Assembly: GCA_004562395.1 (NCBI GenBank) | Contig: SFQY01000001.1 | Location: 1 to 64,000 of the forward strand | From: a bacterium | GTDB lineage: Bacteria > Bacillota > Clostridia > Oscillospirales > Oscillospiraceae | Length of the DNA: 64,000 nt | Direction of reading: 5' to 3' | Shown here: one piece after another, positions 9,283-17,480 of the stretch | Layout: every line of letters starts with the position of its first letter | How positions within the stretch are numbered: position 1 is the stretch's first letter | Translations under genes and position numbers: made by a program | The notes under the pieces: generated by a model | What the model saw: the letters and a program-made list of their open reading frames with translations, nothing else | Databases searched by the model: none | What the model was told of the DNA's origin: nothing

Positions 9283-9336
9283 AAGTAATTTCATAATATG
9301 AAATTACTTGACAGACGCATTCTATCAATATATTCT
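9283..9336 (+). promoter_or_regulatory. strong promoter with a 27-bp palindromic operator, RraA/UxuA-like operon
   Basis: TTGACA at 9308-9313, a 17-base spacer and TATTCT at 9331-9336. Immediately upstream and overlapping the -35 by two bases is a perfect palindrome at 9283-9309, with 13-base arms AAGTAATTTCATA and a one-base centre. A protein bound there would contact or block the -35 region. Confidence 0.72.
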
Positions 9337-9395
9337 AGAAACAGCTTCCTGTAAACAGGGAATTTTTAGATATTTTCATGATAAGGAGAAGAATT

Positions 9396-10118
9396 ATGGC
9401 TGAAGAGAAGATTACTGATGTTTACGAACGCCGCTATATTGAAGTTGACTACGATGTTGAGGATATCGCCCGCAGATACAAAAAGCTGTACACCGCTTTG
9501 ATTTACGATACTATGGAAATCGAATTCGGTCTGGGCGGACGCGCCATGGACAGCGGCATCTACCCCCTGACCAATGACATGAAGGTTGCCGGCCCCGCCT
9601 TTACCGTGATCCGCCGTACGACGCCTGCCCGGGACGCATACACCTACAACATGCGTCTGGGCCTGGTAAACAGCATGACCCCCGGGTGCATTCTGCTGTC
9701 CGACGTTCAGGGCAACAAAAACTGCGGTCAGTTCGGCGAGATCACCGCAACCACCATGCGTGCCCACGGCTGCGCCGGCGCGGTGATTGACGGCTCCACC
9801 CGGGATTCCGCCCTTCTGGTCAAGATGGGATTCCCCACCTTCTGCCGCTTCCGCAGCCCCGTGGAATCTCTGGGACGTTCCCTCAACGTGGATTACATGA
9901 TTCCCATCTATGTCAACGGCATCGACGGAATGCTCCAGGTCAACCCAGGCGATTACGTTTTCGGCGATATGGACGGTGTTGTGATTGTCCCGAAGGAACT
10001 GACGGTTAAGGTCCTGGAGGTTGCCGAAAAGGCATTTGAAGCGGAAAAAGGGAGCCGGGAGGCCATGGCCCGGGGCGAGGATCCCTTCGAGGTGTTCAAC
10101 CGGTTTGGCCGTTTCTGA
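9396..10118 (+). CDS. RraA-like / 4-hydroxy-4-methyl-2-oxoglutarate aldolase family protein
   Basis: 240 residues from the ATG that follows AAGGAGA. The RraA-like fold is recognisable by ANTECEDENT-type motifs: a central GEITATTMRAHGCAGAVIDG and DGSTRDS, the latter matching the active-site D-G-x-x-R-D of divalent-metal HMG/oxaloacetate aldolases, and later GDYVFGDMDGVVIVP. Such enzymes cleave 4-hydroxy-2-oxo acids to pyruvate; RraA itself instead inhibits RNase E, which is less likely in this context. It is first in a two-gene operon with a UxuA-like dehydratase, so an aldolase in sugar-acid breakdown is the best reading. Confidence 0.83.
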   Translation: MAEEKITDVYERRYIEVDYDVEDIARRYKKLYTALIYDTMEIEFGLGGRAMDSGIYPLTNDMKVAGPAFTVIRRTTPARDAYTYNMRLGLVNSMTPGCILLSDVQGNKNCGQFGEITATTMRAHGCAGAVIDGSTRDSALLVKMGFPTFCRFRSPVESLGRSLNVDYMIPIYVNGIDGMLQVNPGDYVFGDMDGVVIVPKELTVKVLEVAEKAFEAEKGSREAMARGEDPFEVFNRFGRF

Positions 10119-10136
10119 GCCGTCGGGAGTCCCGTT

Positions 10137-11096
10137 ATGATTCTTTCGGATTATTTCCTGAGCACTCCGGACCTGCAGTGGCAGCTGGCAAGACAGCTGG
10201 GGATAAATCACGCGGTAGTCCGGCTGCCGGAGGACCCGGAGTTCGATATCACAAATGCCGCACATATCAAGGCTGTGGCGGAACGTTTCCGGAATGCCGG
10301 AATTCAGCCGCTTGTGGTGGAGCCCATGCCGAATTCCGTTCACGATCACATCAAACGCGGTGACGACCGGCGGGATGAGAGCATCGAGAAGGTCCTCAAA
10401 ATGATTCCGCTGCTGGCGGACAACGGCTGGGAAATCATCTGCACCAATTTTCTGGCTGAAGTCGGATGGTATCGTACAACCCATACCCTCCCGGAACGGG
10501 GAGGCGCCCTGGTTACCGGCTTTGACCGGAAGGATGTCAAGATTGATCCCGCGCTGTCCATTGACGAGACTTCGCTTTGGAAGAATCTGCGCTACTTTCT
10601 GAAGGCGATCATTCCCGAATGTGAACGATGCGGCATCAAAATCGCATTGCATCCGGATGATCCGCCGGTCAAAAAGCTGGGTAATCTGAGCCGCATCCTC
10701 ATCAGCAGGGAAAATATGCAGAAAGCCATTGATCTGGTCCCCAGCCCCTGCCTGGGAATCACCATGTGCCAGGCAAACTTTGTTGCCATGGGCGAAAACG
10801 TATATGATTGCATTTCGCACTTCGGAAAGCAAAATAAGATATTTTTTGTGCATTTCCGTGACATATCCGGTACCCTGGAGTGCTTCCACGAAACATTCCA
10901 CGACAACGGGCAGACCGACATGGTCAAAGCGCTCAAATGCTACCGTGACGTGGGATTCCGCGGTCCTGTTCGGATTGACCACGTCCCCTCCATGGCCGGC
11001 GAGGCCAATGACCGTCCGGGCTATGAGACCATTGGAAGGCTCTATGCCATCGGCTATCTGAGAGGGCTGGCAGAAGCAATCGGGTATCCCCTTTGA
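10137..11096 (+). CDS. Mannonate dehydratase-like protein (UxuA family)
   Basis: 319 residues, somewhat shorter than typical UxuA (about 350-390). Family motifs include ALHPDDPP, a TMCQANF segment, FFVHFRDISG, FHETFHDNGQTDM, IDHVP and the closing GRLYAIGYLRGL. UxuA is a TIM-barrel metal enzyme that dehydrates D-mannonate to 2-keto-3-deoxygluconate. It follows the RraA-like gene by 18 bases. The TMCQANF segment differs from the CQGS-type sequence I expect at this point in classical UxuA, so a related aldonate may be the true substrate. Confidence 0.83.
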   Translation: MILSDYFLSTPDLQWQLARQLGINHAVVRLPEDPEFDITNAAHIKAVAERFRNAGIQPLVVEPMPNSVHDHIKRGDDRRDESIEKVLKMIPLLADNGWEIICTNFLAEVGWYRTTHTLPERGGALVTGFDRKDVKIDPALSIDETSLWKNLRYFLKAIIPECERCGIKIALHPDDPPVKKLGNLSRILISRENMQKAIDLVPSPCLGITMCQANFVAMGENVYDCISHFGKQNKIFFVHFRDISGTLECFHETFHDNGQTDMVKALKCYRDVGFRGPVRIDHVPSMAGEANDRPGYETIGRLYAIGYLRGLAEAIGYPL

Positions 11097-11151
11097 CATT
11101 TTTGACAGCCCCTTCGAGCCTTGAGACAGATACCATCTTCCCCTTTCAACC

Positions 11152-11191
11152 GTACCCCGGGAAAACTACGAATCTGGTTTTCCCGGGGTAC
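11152..11191 (+). terminator. hairpin downstream of the UxuA-like gene
   Basis: Perfect 15-base arms (GTACCCCGGGAAAAC and its complement) around a 10-base loop. The following T run is weak (TTTG), so it may be a terminator or an mRNA 3' end-stabilising structure. Confidence 0.5.
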
Positions 11192-11298
11192 TTTGTGGGC
11201 TCCGCGGGGAAATGGAAGGTATTTTTTCGGAAGAAATCTGAAGTCAGAATCTTCCCGACGTGAGGCAAGGAGAACAGTCTTTGCGGGCAACCCGGCAT

Positions 11299-11344
11299 GG
11301 AAAAAATGCTGTCATCCCCGGTTGGCGGCAGGGATGACAGCATT
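11299..11344 (-). terminator. rho-independent terminator of galM
   Basis: 14-base arms (AATGCTGTCATCCC and complement, 11305-11318 and 11331-11344); on the minus strand the stem is followed by TTTTTTCC. Apart from this and the hairpin at 11152-11191 the 290-base gap between the converging genes shows nothing else. Confidence 0.8.
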
Positions 11345-11386
11345 CTGGATGGGTTGGATAATGGCCCACAACGCATCTGCGTCCGG

Positions 11387-12397
11387 TTACAGGAACCGGT
11401 ACACCGTTTCGCTGCGGTATTTCTCCCCGGCTCTGGTAATGGGCTGGGGCCAGTCGGGATGGTGCAGCGCGTCGGGGTAGAACTGGGTTTCCAGAGCCAC
11501 GCCGGAGCGTTTGCCGTAATAGACGCCGCCCTTGCCGGTTTCGTCCAGGAAATTTCCGGCGTAGAACTGGATACCGGGACAGTCCGTGGAAACTGCCATG
11601 GTCCGTCCGGAGACGGGGTCCGACAGTATGGCACAGGGATTGCAGAAAACCTCCCAGTTGTGGTCATAGCCGCCCTGCAGGACCAGAGGCTCGTAATCCA
11701 GGTCGATGTCCCGGCCGATGGGCTTTGGGGTCCGGAAATCCATGGGGGTGCCCTCCACCTTCCGAAGCTCTCCCGTAGGGATGTTCTGCGGGTCATCGGG
11801 GTTGAAGAAGCGGCCGGGTAAAATCAGGACCTGGTCCATGGCGGCGCCGGTCTTCTCATGGCCGGCCAAATTGAAGTAGCTGTGGTTGGTCATGTTGAAT
11901 ACCGTGTCCTTGTCACAGACGGCGTTATAGGCAATGCGAAGGGCTCCCGGCTCCAGGGTATAGGAAACCCGGATCCTGGCGTTTCCAGGGAAGCCCTGGT
12001 CGCCGCTGGGGCTGTTCAGCTCCAGGACCAGGGCGTTTTCGGTGTGGGACAGGACCTGCCACATCCGTTTGGAGAAAAACTCCGGGCCGGAATGAAGATT
12101 ATTGCCGTTCTCGTTGGGGGTCAGGGCATAGGTCCTGCCATTCAGAACAAAGCAGGCGTCCTTCAGCCGGTTGGCGTTGCGGCCCACAATGGCGCCCAGG
12201 CAGGCATTCCCTTCCCGGTAGCCGTTGCAGTCGTCATAGCCCAGAACCACGTCGGCAAGGGTCCCGTCCTGACCGGGAACCAGCAGCCGGACCAGTGTGG
12301 CGCCATAGTCGGATACCGCGGCGGACAGCCGGCCACAGGATATGGTGTACAGGCTCGCGGTTTCTCCGGAGGGCAAAGTGCCGAAAAATTCTCTCAT
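11387..12397 (-). CDS. galM: Aldose 1-epimerase (mutarotase)
   Basis: 336 residues from the ATG reading MREFFGTLPSG, which follows AAGGAG; the open frame continues 65 codons upstream, but that part is low-complexity promoter sequence. Galactose mutarotase family signs are NRLKDACF, the catalytic histidine region FNMTNHSYFNLAG and the C-terminal catalytic glutamate in GVALETQFYPDALHHPDW. It interconverts alpha and beta anomers of aldoses in the cytoplasm. It is transcribed alone, convergent to the catabolic locus and divergent from nrdD. Confidence 0.93.
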   Translation of the reverse strand: MREFFGTLPSGETASLYTISCGRLSAAVSDYGATLVRLLVPGQDGTLADVVLGYDDCNGYREGNACLGAIVGRNANRLKDACFVLNGRTYALTPNENGNNLHSGPEFFSKRMWQVLSHTENALVLELNSPSGDQGFPGNARIRVSYTLEPGALRIAYNAVCDKDTVFNMTNHSYFNLAGHEKTGAAMDQVLILPGRFFNPDDPQNIPTGELRKVEGTPMDFRTPKPIGRDIDLDYEPLVLQGGYDHNWEVFCNPCAILSDPVSGRTMAVSTDCPGIQFYAGNFLDETGKGGVYYGKRSGVALETQFYPDALHHPDWPQPITRAGEKYRSETVYRFL

Positions 12398-12461
12398 GAA
12401 ATCTTCTCCTTCCATTTTTGTATGGGAAACATGCGGAATTATGTTAAGAGGGCTTTTCGGG

Positions 12462-12490
12462 ATTATACTATATTCCGCAGGGGATTTCAA
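12462..12490 (-). promoter_or_regulatory. sigma-A promoter of galM
   Basis: On the minus strand there is TTGAAA (plus 12485-12490), a 17-base spacer and TATAAT (plus 12462-12467), about 65 bases before the start codon. Confidence 0.7.
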
Positions 12491-12592
12491 ACCTTTCTTT
12501 TCCGGTTTGGCGGAAAAAGAAAACTTTCGCCCTTTGCCCCGGCGTTTTCTCCGGGCCGCGGAAAAGGGAACTTTTTCGTTTTGAAAACACAT

Positions 12593-12643
12593 ATACTATA
12601 TTTTGTATATAGGGCTTGACAAAACCACAATATCTTGTATAAT
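12593..12643 (+). promoter_or_regulatory. nrdD promoter with tandem NrdR boxes
   Basis: The promoter is TTGACA at 12616-12621, a 16-base spacer and TATAAT at 12638-12643. Two 16-base imperfect palindromes resembling NrdR boxes, ATACTATATTTTGTAT (12593-12608) and CCACAATATCTTGTAT (12625-12640), start exactly 32 bases apart, about three helical turns, as in known NrdR-controlled nrd operons. The second box covers the -10 region, so ATP/dATP-sensing NrdR would repress. Confidence 0.72.
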
Positions 12644-12691
12644 AGGGCGTGCAAAGCAAATCCATGTCACAGATTCCAAGGAGGCACCCCT

Positions 12692-14914
12692 ATGAAAATT
12701 ATCAAGCGCAACGGCGCGGAAGTTGTTTTTGACATCCACAAAATCATGATGGCCGTGACCAAGGCCAATGACGCGGTGGATGAGAAGGTTCGTATGACCC
12801 CCCTGCAGATCCAGCGGATCTCCCAGAGCGTTCAGATCGCCTGTGAGGAAATGGGACGCAGCCCTTCTGTGGAGGAGATTCAGGATCTGGTGGAGAAGGC
12901 CATCATGGCCCACGGCGCCTTTGAGGTGGCCAAGGAGTATATCACCTACCGCTATACCCGCAGCCTGCTGCGGCAGTCCAATACCACCGACGACCGGATC
13001 CTGAGCCTCATCGAGTGCAACAACGAGGAGGTCAAGCAGGAGAACGCCAACAAGAACCCCACCATCAACGCCGTCCAGCGGGACTACATGGCAGGCGAGG
13101 TCAGCAAGGACATCACCCGCCGGATCCTGCTGCCCCGGGAAGTGGTGGAGGCCCACGAAGCCGGTATCATCCATTTCCATGACTCCGATTATTATGCCCA
13201 GCACATGCACAACTGCGACCTGGTGAACCTGGACGACATGCTGCAGAACGGCACCGTTATTTCCGGCACCCTCATTGAGAAGCCCCATTCCTTCTCCACC
13301 GCCTGCAACATCGCCACCCAGATCATTGCCCAGGTGGCCTCCAACCAGTACGGCGGCCAGTCCATTTCCCTGACCCATCTGGCGCCCTTTGTTCAGATCA
13401 GCCGGGAGAAGATCCGCCGGACCGTGGAAAAGGAAATGGCGGAATTCGGCATCGCCCCCTCCGAGGAAGCCATCTCCAAGGTGGTGGAGGACCGGCTCCG
13501 GGAGGAGGTCCGCCGGGGCGTCCAGACCATCCAGTACCAGGTGGTGACCCTGATGACCACCAACGGGCAGGCGCCCTTCATCACCGTGTTCATGTACCTG
13601 AACGAGGCCAAGAACGAGCAGGAGAAGAAGGACCTGGCCATGATCATCGAGGAGACCCTGCGCCAGCGCTACGAGGGCGTGAAGAACGAGAAGGGCGTAT
13701 GGATCACCCCCGCCTTCCCCAAGCTCATCTACGTGCTGGAGGAGGACAACGTCCGGGAGGGAACCCCCTACTGGTACCTGACCCGTCTGGCCGCCGAATG
13801 CACCGCCAAGCGGATGGTGCCGGACTATATCAGCGAGAAGAAGATGAGAGAGTTCAAGCTCTCCAAGGGCGAAACCCCGGGCAACGGCGACGTGTATACC
13901 TGCATGGGCTGCCGCAGCTTCCTGACTCCGGACCGGTCCGGAAACGGCTGGGACAACGTGGCCCGGGCGAAGAATTACGAGCCCGGCAAGCCCAAGTACT
14001 ACGGCCGGTTCAACCAGGGCGTGGTCACCATCAACCTGGTGGATGTGGCGCTGTCCTCCGGCCGGGATATGGGCAAGTTCTGGGAGATCTTTGAGGAGCG
14101 GCTGGAGCTGTGCCATACGGCGCTGCAGTGCCGCCACGAGCGTCTGAAGGGCACCCTGTCCGACGCCGCCCCCATCCTGTGGCAGTACGGCGCTCTGGCC
14201 CGTCTGGAAAAGGGCGAGCCCATCGACAAGCTGCTCTACGGCGGCTACTCCACCATTTCCCTGGGCTACGCGGGCCTGTACGAGTGCGTCAAATACATGA
14301 CCGGCAAGTCCCACACCGACCAGGAGGCCAAGCCCTTCGCCCTGTCGGTGATGCAGAAGATGAACGACAAGTGCCTTCAGTGGAAGACCGCCGAGAATAT
14401 CGACTATTCTCTCTACGGCACGCCCCTGGAGTCCACCACCTACAAGTTTGCCAAGTGCCTGCAGAAGCGCTTCGGCCTGATCCCCGGCATTACGGACAAG
14501 AGCTATATCACCAACTCCTACCACGTCCATGTGGCGGAGCCCATCGATGCCTTCACCAAGCTGGCCTTCGAGTCCGAGTTCCAGCAGCTGTCTCCCGGCG
14601 GCGCCATCAGCTACGTGGAGGTTCCCAACATGCAGAACAACATCGACGCGGTTCTGGAGGTCATGCAGTTCATCTATGACAACATCATGTACGCCGAGCT
14701 GAATACCAAGTCCGACTACTGCCAGGTCTGCGGCTTCGACGGAGAGATCGAGATCCGGGAGGACGACGGCAAGCTGGTGTGGGTCTGCCCCCAGTGCGGC
14801 AACAAGGATCAGTCCAAGATGAATGTGGCCCGGCGTACCTGCGGCTACATCGGGACCCAGTACTGGAACCAGGGCCGTACCCAGGAGATCAAGGACCGGG
14901 TACTGCACCTGTAA
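12692..14914 (+). CDS. nrdD: Anaerobic (class III) ribonucleoside-triphosphate reductase
   Basis: 740 residues from the ATG after AAGGAGG. Residues about 1-90 form the ATP-cone allosteric domain (MKIIKRNGAEVVFDIHKI). The catalytic ten-stranded barrel follows, then a zinc site of four cysteines (CQVCGFDGE and CPQCGN) and the C-terminal glycyl-radical loop RTCGYIGTQYW near residue 718. It reduces ribonucleotides for DNA synthesis without oxygen. It needs an NrdG activase, which is not beside it here. Single-gene transcript ending at a clear terminator. Confidence 0.97.
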   Translation: MKIIKRNGAEVVFDIHKIMMAVTKANDAVDEKVRMTPLQIQRISQSVQIACEEMGRSPSVEEIQDLVEKAIMAHGAFEVAKEYITYRYTRSLLRQSNTTDDRILSLIECNNEEVKQENANKNPTINAVQRDYMAGEVSKDITRRILLPREVVEAHEAGIIHFHDSDYYAQHMHNCDLVNLDDMLQNGTVISGTLIEKPHSFSTACNIATQIIAQVASNQYGGQSISLTHLAPFVQISREKIRRTVEKEMAEFGIAPSEEAISKVVEDRLREEVRRGVQTIQYQVVTLMTTNGQAPFITVFMYLNEAKNEQEKKDLAMIIEETLRQRYEGVKNEKGVWITPAFPKLIYVLEEDNVREGTPYWYLTRLAAECTAKRMVPDYISEKKMREFKLSKGETPGNGDVYTCMGCRSFLTPDRSGNGWDNVARAKNYEPGKPKYYGRFNQGVVTINLVDVALSSGRDMGKFWEIFEERLELCHTALQCRHERLKGTLSDAAPILWQYGALARLEKGEPIDKLLYGGYSTISLGYAGLYECVKYMTGKSHTDQEAKPFALSVMQKMNDKCLQWKTAENIDYSLYGTPLESTTYKFAKCLQKRFGLIPGITDKSYITNSYHVHVAEPIDAFTKLAFESEFQQLSPGGAISYVEVPNMQNNIDAVLEVMQFIYDNIMYAELNTKSDYCQVCGFDGEIEIREDDGKLVWVCPQCGNKDQSKMNVARRTCGYIGTQYWNQGRTQEIKDRVLHL

Positions 14915-14953
14915 TGCTGTTTTCACAAAAGCGCGTCCCATGACCGTGATATC

Positions 14954-14992
14954 CATCCCGGCACCCTTTGAAGGGGGCCGGGATGTTTTTTT
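14954..14992 (+). terminator. rho-independent terminator of nrdD
   Basis: Stem CATCCCGGC with GCCGGGATG, followed by seven T residues. Confidence 0.88.
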
Positions 14993-15004
14993 ACAAAAAG
15001 GGGA

Positions 15005-15034
15005 TTGTGTACCGGCGGCAAAGCGTGGTATAAT
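15005..15034 (+). promoter_or_regulatory. sigma-A promoter of the SCP2-like gene cluster
   Basis: TTGTGT at 15005-15010, an 18-base spacer and TATAAT at 15029-15034, 34 bases before the start codon. Confidence 0.55.
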
Positions 15035-15067
15035 CCGACAGTACTTTTCCGAAGGGAGCGTTCCGCT

Positions 15068-15832
15068 ATGAAAGAAGCAAAAGCCATGGCCTATGTGAAT
15101 ATGTACGGCGTACTGGGTACGCTGGAGAATCTCTGCGCTGTGGACGATACCGCAAAATCCATTCTGGCCGAACTGAAAAAGCCCGTTTCTCTGTGCTTTT
15201 CCGTCAAGAACGGCCCGTGCTGCACTTTCCATTTCACGGCCCGGGGCTGCGCCATGACCGAGGGCGACGAGGGCTGTACCGCAAAAATGCAGTTCGGCAG
15301 CCCGGAGGCCTTCAACGCTCTCATCGACAGCGCGAAGCCCGGGATCCCCGTGAAAAACCCGGTCCAGGTCCTGACCTTTCTGATGGGACCCTTCACCAGA
15401 CTGACGGACCGGCTGACCCAGCTGCTGCGGCCCGACCCGGAAGCGATAAAGGACCGTGCCTTTTTTGAGGAGAGTACCATCCTGACCCTTTACACCATTT
15501 CCGGGGCCATTTCCGCCCTGGCCAATCACGATTCCATTTCCCGGATCTCCGCCGGGTACACGGTGGACGGGGAGATCAGCCTGGGGATCCGGGACTGCGC
15601 GGCGGTGACCATCCTGGTAAAGGACCACCGCTTCACCACGGTGAAGAAGCCCAGCGCCAAGCCCCGGGCCATCATGGAGTTTGCCACCATTGACCTGGCG
15701 GCGGGACTCTTCGCGGGAAAGGTATCCACCATCAATGAGATGTGCAAGGGTACCATTTATCTGCGGGGCATGATCTCCATGCTGGACAATGTCAACCGCA
15801 TTCTGGACCGGGTTTCCGTATACCTGGGCTGA
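15068..15832 (+). CDS. SCP2-like (sterol-carrier-fold) protein of unknown role
   Basis: 254 residues from the ATG following AAGGGAG. The central part (residues about 40-110: VSLCFSVKNGPCCTFHFTARG, then CTAKMQFGSPEAFNALIDSAKPGIPVKNP) resembles SCP2 lipid-binding domains, in which a beta-sheet cups a hydrophobic ligand. The C-terminal half (LYTISGAISALANHDSISRISAGYTVDGEISLGI...) is not something I can assign. No signal peptide. It lies 13 bases before a PLP enzyme and upstream of a FakA-C-like protein, probably one operon. The fold call is a moderate-confidence pattern match; function unknown. Confidence 0.55.
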   Translation: MKEAKAMAYVNMYGVLGTLENLCAVDDTAKSILAELKKPVSLCFSVKNGPCCTFHFTARGCAMTEGDEGCTAKMQFGSPEAFNALIDSAKPGIPVKNPVQVLTFLMGPFTRLTDRLTQLLRPDPEAIKDRAFFEESTILTLYTISGAISALANHDSISRISAGYTVDGEISLGIRDCAAVTILVKDHRFTTVKKPSAKPRAIMEFATIDLAAGLFAGKVSTINEMCKGTIYLRGMISMLDNVNRILDRVSVYLG

Positions 15833-15845
15833 GGAGGGAACAAAT

Positions 15846-17120
15846 ATGAGCAAATATCCGGAATACTGCCACGAAAAAAGCCGTGCCTGGTTTGACCGGG
15901 CGCTGAAGGTGATCCCCTCCGGTATCTACGGTCACCTGGGGCCCAGCGAGGGCCTGTTCCTGCCGCTGGAAAAATGGCCCCTGATCTCCTCCAAAGCCAA
16001 GGGAACCTATTTCTGGGACATGGATGGCAACCGCTACCTGGATCTGATGTGCGCCTACGGCCCCAATGTGCTGGGCTACGGAGACCCCGATGTGGACCGG
16101 GCCGCCCTGGAGCAGCTGATGGCGGGCAACTGCACCACCGCGCCCTCCTACAAAATGGTGGAGTGCGCCGAGCTGCTCACCGACACCGTGGCCTGCGCCG
16201 ACTGGGCCTTCTTTATGAAAAACGGCACCGACGCCACCACCTTTGGAGTTCTGACAGCCCGGGCGGCCACCGGGCGGAAAAAGACCATCTTCCTCCGGGG
16301 CTATTACCACGGCAACCAGCCCTGGGCCATGAAGGCGGACTATCCCGGTATCCTTCCGGAGGAGGTGGCCAATAACATTGTGGTACCCTGGTTTGATCTG
16401 CCCGCTTTGGAAGCGGCCTGGGACCAGGCGGGGGGAGACGTGGCGGCGCTGATCGCCCAGCCCTATGACCACGGCAACTTCTACGACAACCGCTGCGCCT
16501 CCAGGGAGTACTGGGCCGATGTCCGGGAATTCTGCACCAGGCACGGTATTGTGCTGATCATCGACGATGTCCGGGCGGGCTTCCGGCTGGACCTGGCAGG
16601 CTCCGACCATTACTACGGCTTTGAAGCGGACATCATCTGCTTCTGCAAGGCTCTGGCCAACGGCTACAACATGTCCGCCGCCTGCGGCAGGGAGTCTCTC
16701 CGGGCAGCGGCCTCCAGTCTGAGCTACACCGGCTCCTACTGGATGAGCGCGGAACCCTTTGCCGCCTGTATCGCCTGCATCAACAAGATGAAGGCTCTGG
16801 ACACCCCTGCCATGTTCCGCCGCATCGGAACGAAGCTGACGGAGGGCCTCCGGGAAGCGGGAAAGGCCCATGGCTTTGATCTGGTGGTTTCCGGCGAGCC
16901 GGCGCTGTTCTATCTGCGCATTGCCAACGACGACAGTCTGATGCTCCATCAGGAATGGGTGGCGGAATGCGTCAGCCGGGGACTGTTTATCACCAGCCAC
17001 CACAACCACTTCATCAACGCGGCCATCACCGACGAGGATATCGCGCTGGCCATCGACATCGGGGAGGATGCCTTCGGAGTGGTCGCCCGGCGCCATCCGG
17101 AACTGGAGCTGAAAGGATAA
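15846..17120 (+). CDS. PLP-dependent class III aminotransferase, glutamate-1-semialdehyde aminomutase-like
   Basis: 424 residues from the ATG after GAGGAGGGAAC. HemL-type features are GTYFWDMDGNRYLDLM, a FMKNGTDATT segment, YHGNQPW, the cofactor Asp region IIDDVRAGFR and the Schiff-base lysine in FCKALANGYNMSA. HemL makes 5-aminolevulinate from glutamate semialdehyde, but no other haem or corrin gene is near, and in relatives such stand-alone copies have other amino-mutase or transaminase roles. Its neighbours, a lipid-binding-like protein and a FakA-C-like domain, suggest a dedicated small-molecule pathway. Exact substrate unknown. Confidence 0.85.
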   Translation: MSKYPEYCHEKSRAWFDRALKVIPSGIYGHLGPSEGLFLPLEKWPLISSKAKGTYFWDMDGNRYLDLMCAYGPNVLGYGDPDVDRAALEQLMAGNCTTAPSYKMVECAELLTDTVACADWAFFMKNGTDATTFGVLTARAATGRKKTIFLRGYYHGNQPWAMKADYPGILPEEVANNIVVPWFDLPALEAAWDQAGGDVAALIAQPYDHGNFYDNRCASREYWADVREFCTRHGIVLIIDDVRAGFRLDLAGSDHYYGFEADIICFCKALANGYNMSAACGRESLRAAASSLSYTGSYWMSAEPFAACIACINKMKALDTPAMFRRIGTKLTEGLREAGKAHGFDLVVSGEPALFYLRIANDDSLMLHQEWVAECVSRGLFITSHHNHFINAAITDEDIALAIDIGEDAFGVVARRHPELELKG

Positions 17121-17130
17121 GGAGAAAACC

Positions 17131-17382
17131 ATGACAGAATTTCGCTATGATACCCAGCTTCTGATCGAGGGTCACGACCTGGATGAGGATGCCATCAACG
17201 ATTATTTTGTTGAGAACTTCCGGGGGGACTGCCTGCTGGCGGTGGGAGATGAGGATCTGATCAAGATCCACTACCATACCAACGAGCCCTGGAAGGTGCT
17301 GGAGTACTGCGCCTCCCTGGGAGAGATCTACGACATCGTGGTGGAGGACATGGACCGTCAGTCCAGAGGGCTGAAGGGATAA
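17131..17382 (+). CDS. Stand-alone FakA/DhaK-C-terminal-like domain protein
   Basis: 83 residues. The sequence reads YDTQLLIEGHDLDEDAINDY, then GDCLLAVGDEDLIKIHYHTN, then VLEYCASLGEIYDIVVEDM, closely resembling the C-terminal (Dak1_2) domain of fatty-acid kinase subunit FakA, where the GDxDLxKxHxHT motif is characteristic. The kinase (Dak2) domain is absent. It ends the operon that starts with the SCP2-like gene, 10 bases after the PLP enzyme, and is followed by a terminator. Possibly a FakB-like-protein partner or a regulatory fragment; inference only. Confidence 0.7.
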   Translation: MTEFRYDTQLLIEGHDLDEDAINDYFVENFRGDCLLAVGDEDLIKIHYHTNEPWKVLEYCASLGEIYDIVVEDMDRQSRGLKG

Positions 17383-17388
17383 ATCAGC

Positions 17389-17416
17389 GGGGCGCTCCCA
17401 TTGGGGGCGCCCCGTT
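17389..17416 (+). terminator. rho-independent terminator after the FakA-C-like gene
   Basis: Stem GGGGCGC with GCGCCCC and a short T run (GTTT), placed between converging genes. Confidence 0.7.
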
Positions 17417-17480
17417 TCCGTATTCAGCAAGCCGTGTTATCCCGTTTTTTTCCAACGGATCCGCAAATTTGCAGGGAAGG

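Noticed and set aside
9366..11099. A 577-codon minus-strand frame over the aldolase and dehydratase genes
   Set aside because: The plus-strand genes have clear family matches and a promoter; the antisense frame has none.
12398..12592. N-terminal extension of galM by 65 codons
   Set aside because: It is low-complexity and covers the galM promoter; the family begins at MREFFGTLPSG, which has a good ribosome-binding site.
12596..15853. A 1085-codon open frame on the minus strand opposite nrdD
   Set aside because: It is the shadow of nrdD and the next gene in a GC-rich genome; the peptide is low-complexity (runs of Gly, Leu and His) and has no ribosome-binding site or family resemblance.
15846..17120. 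Tetrapyrrole biosynthesis (hemL) gene
   Set aside because: No other haem or corrin genes are adjacent, and the neighbours are unrelated, so I do not assign hemL.
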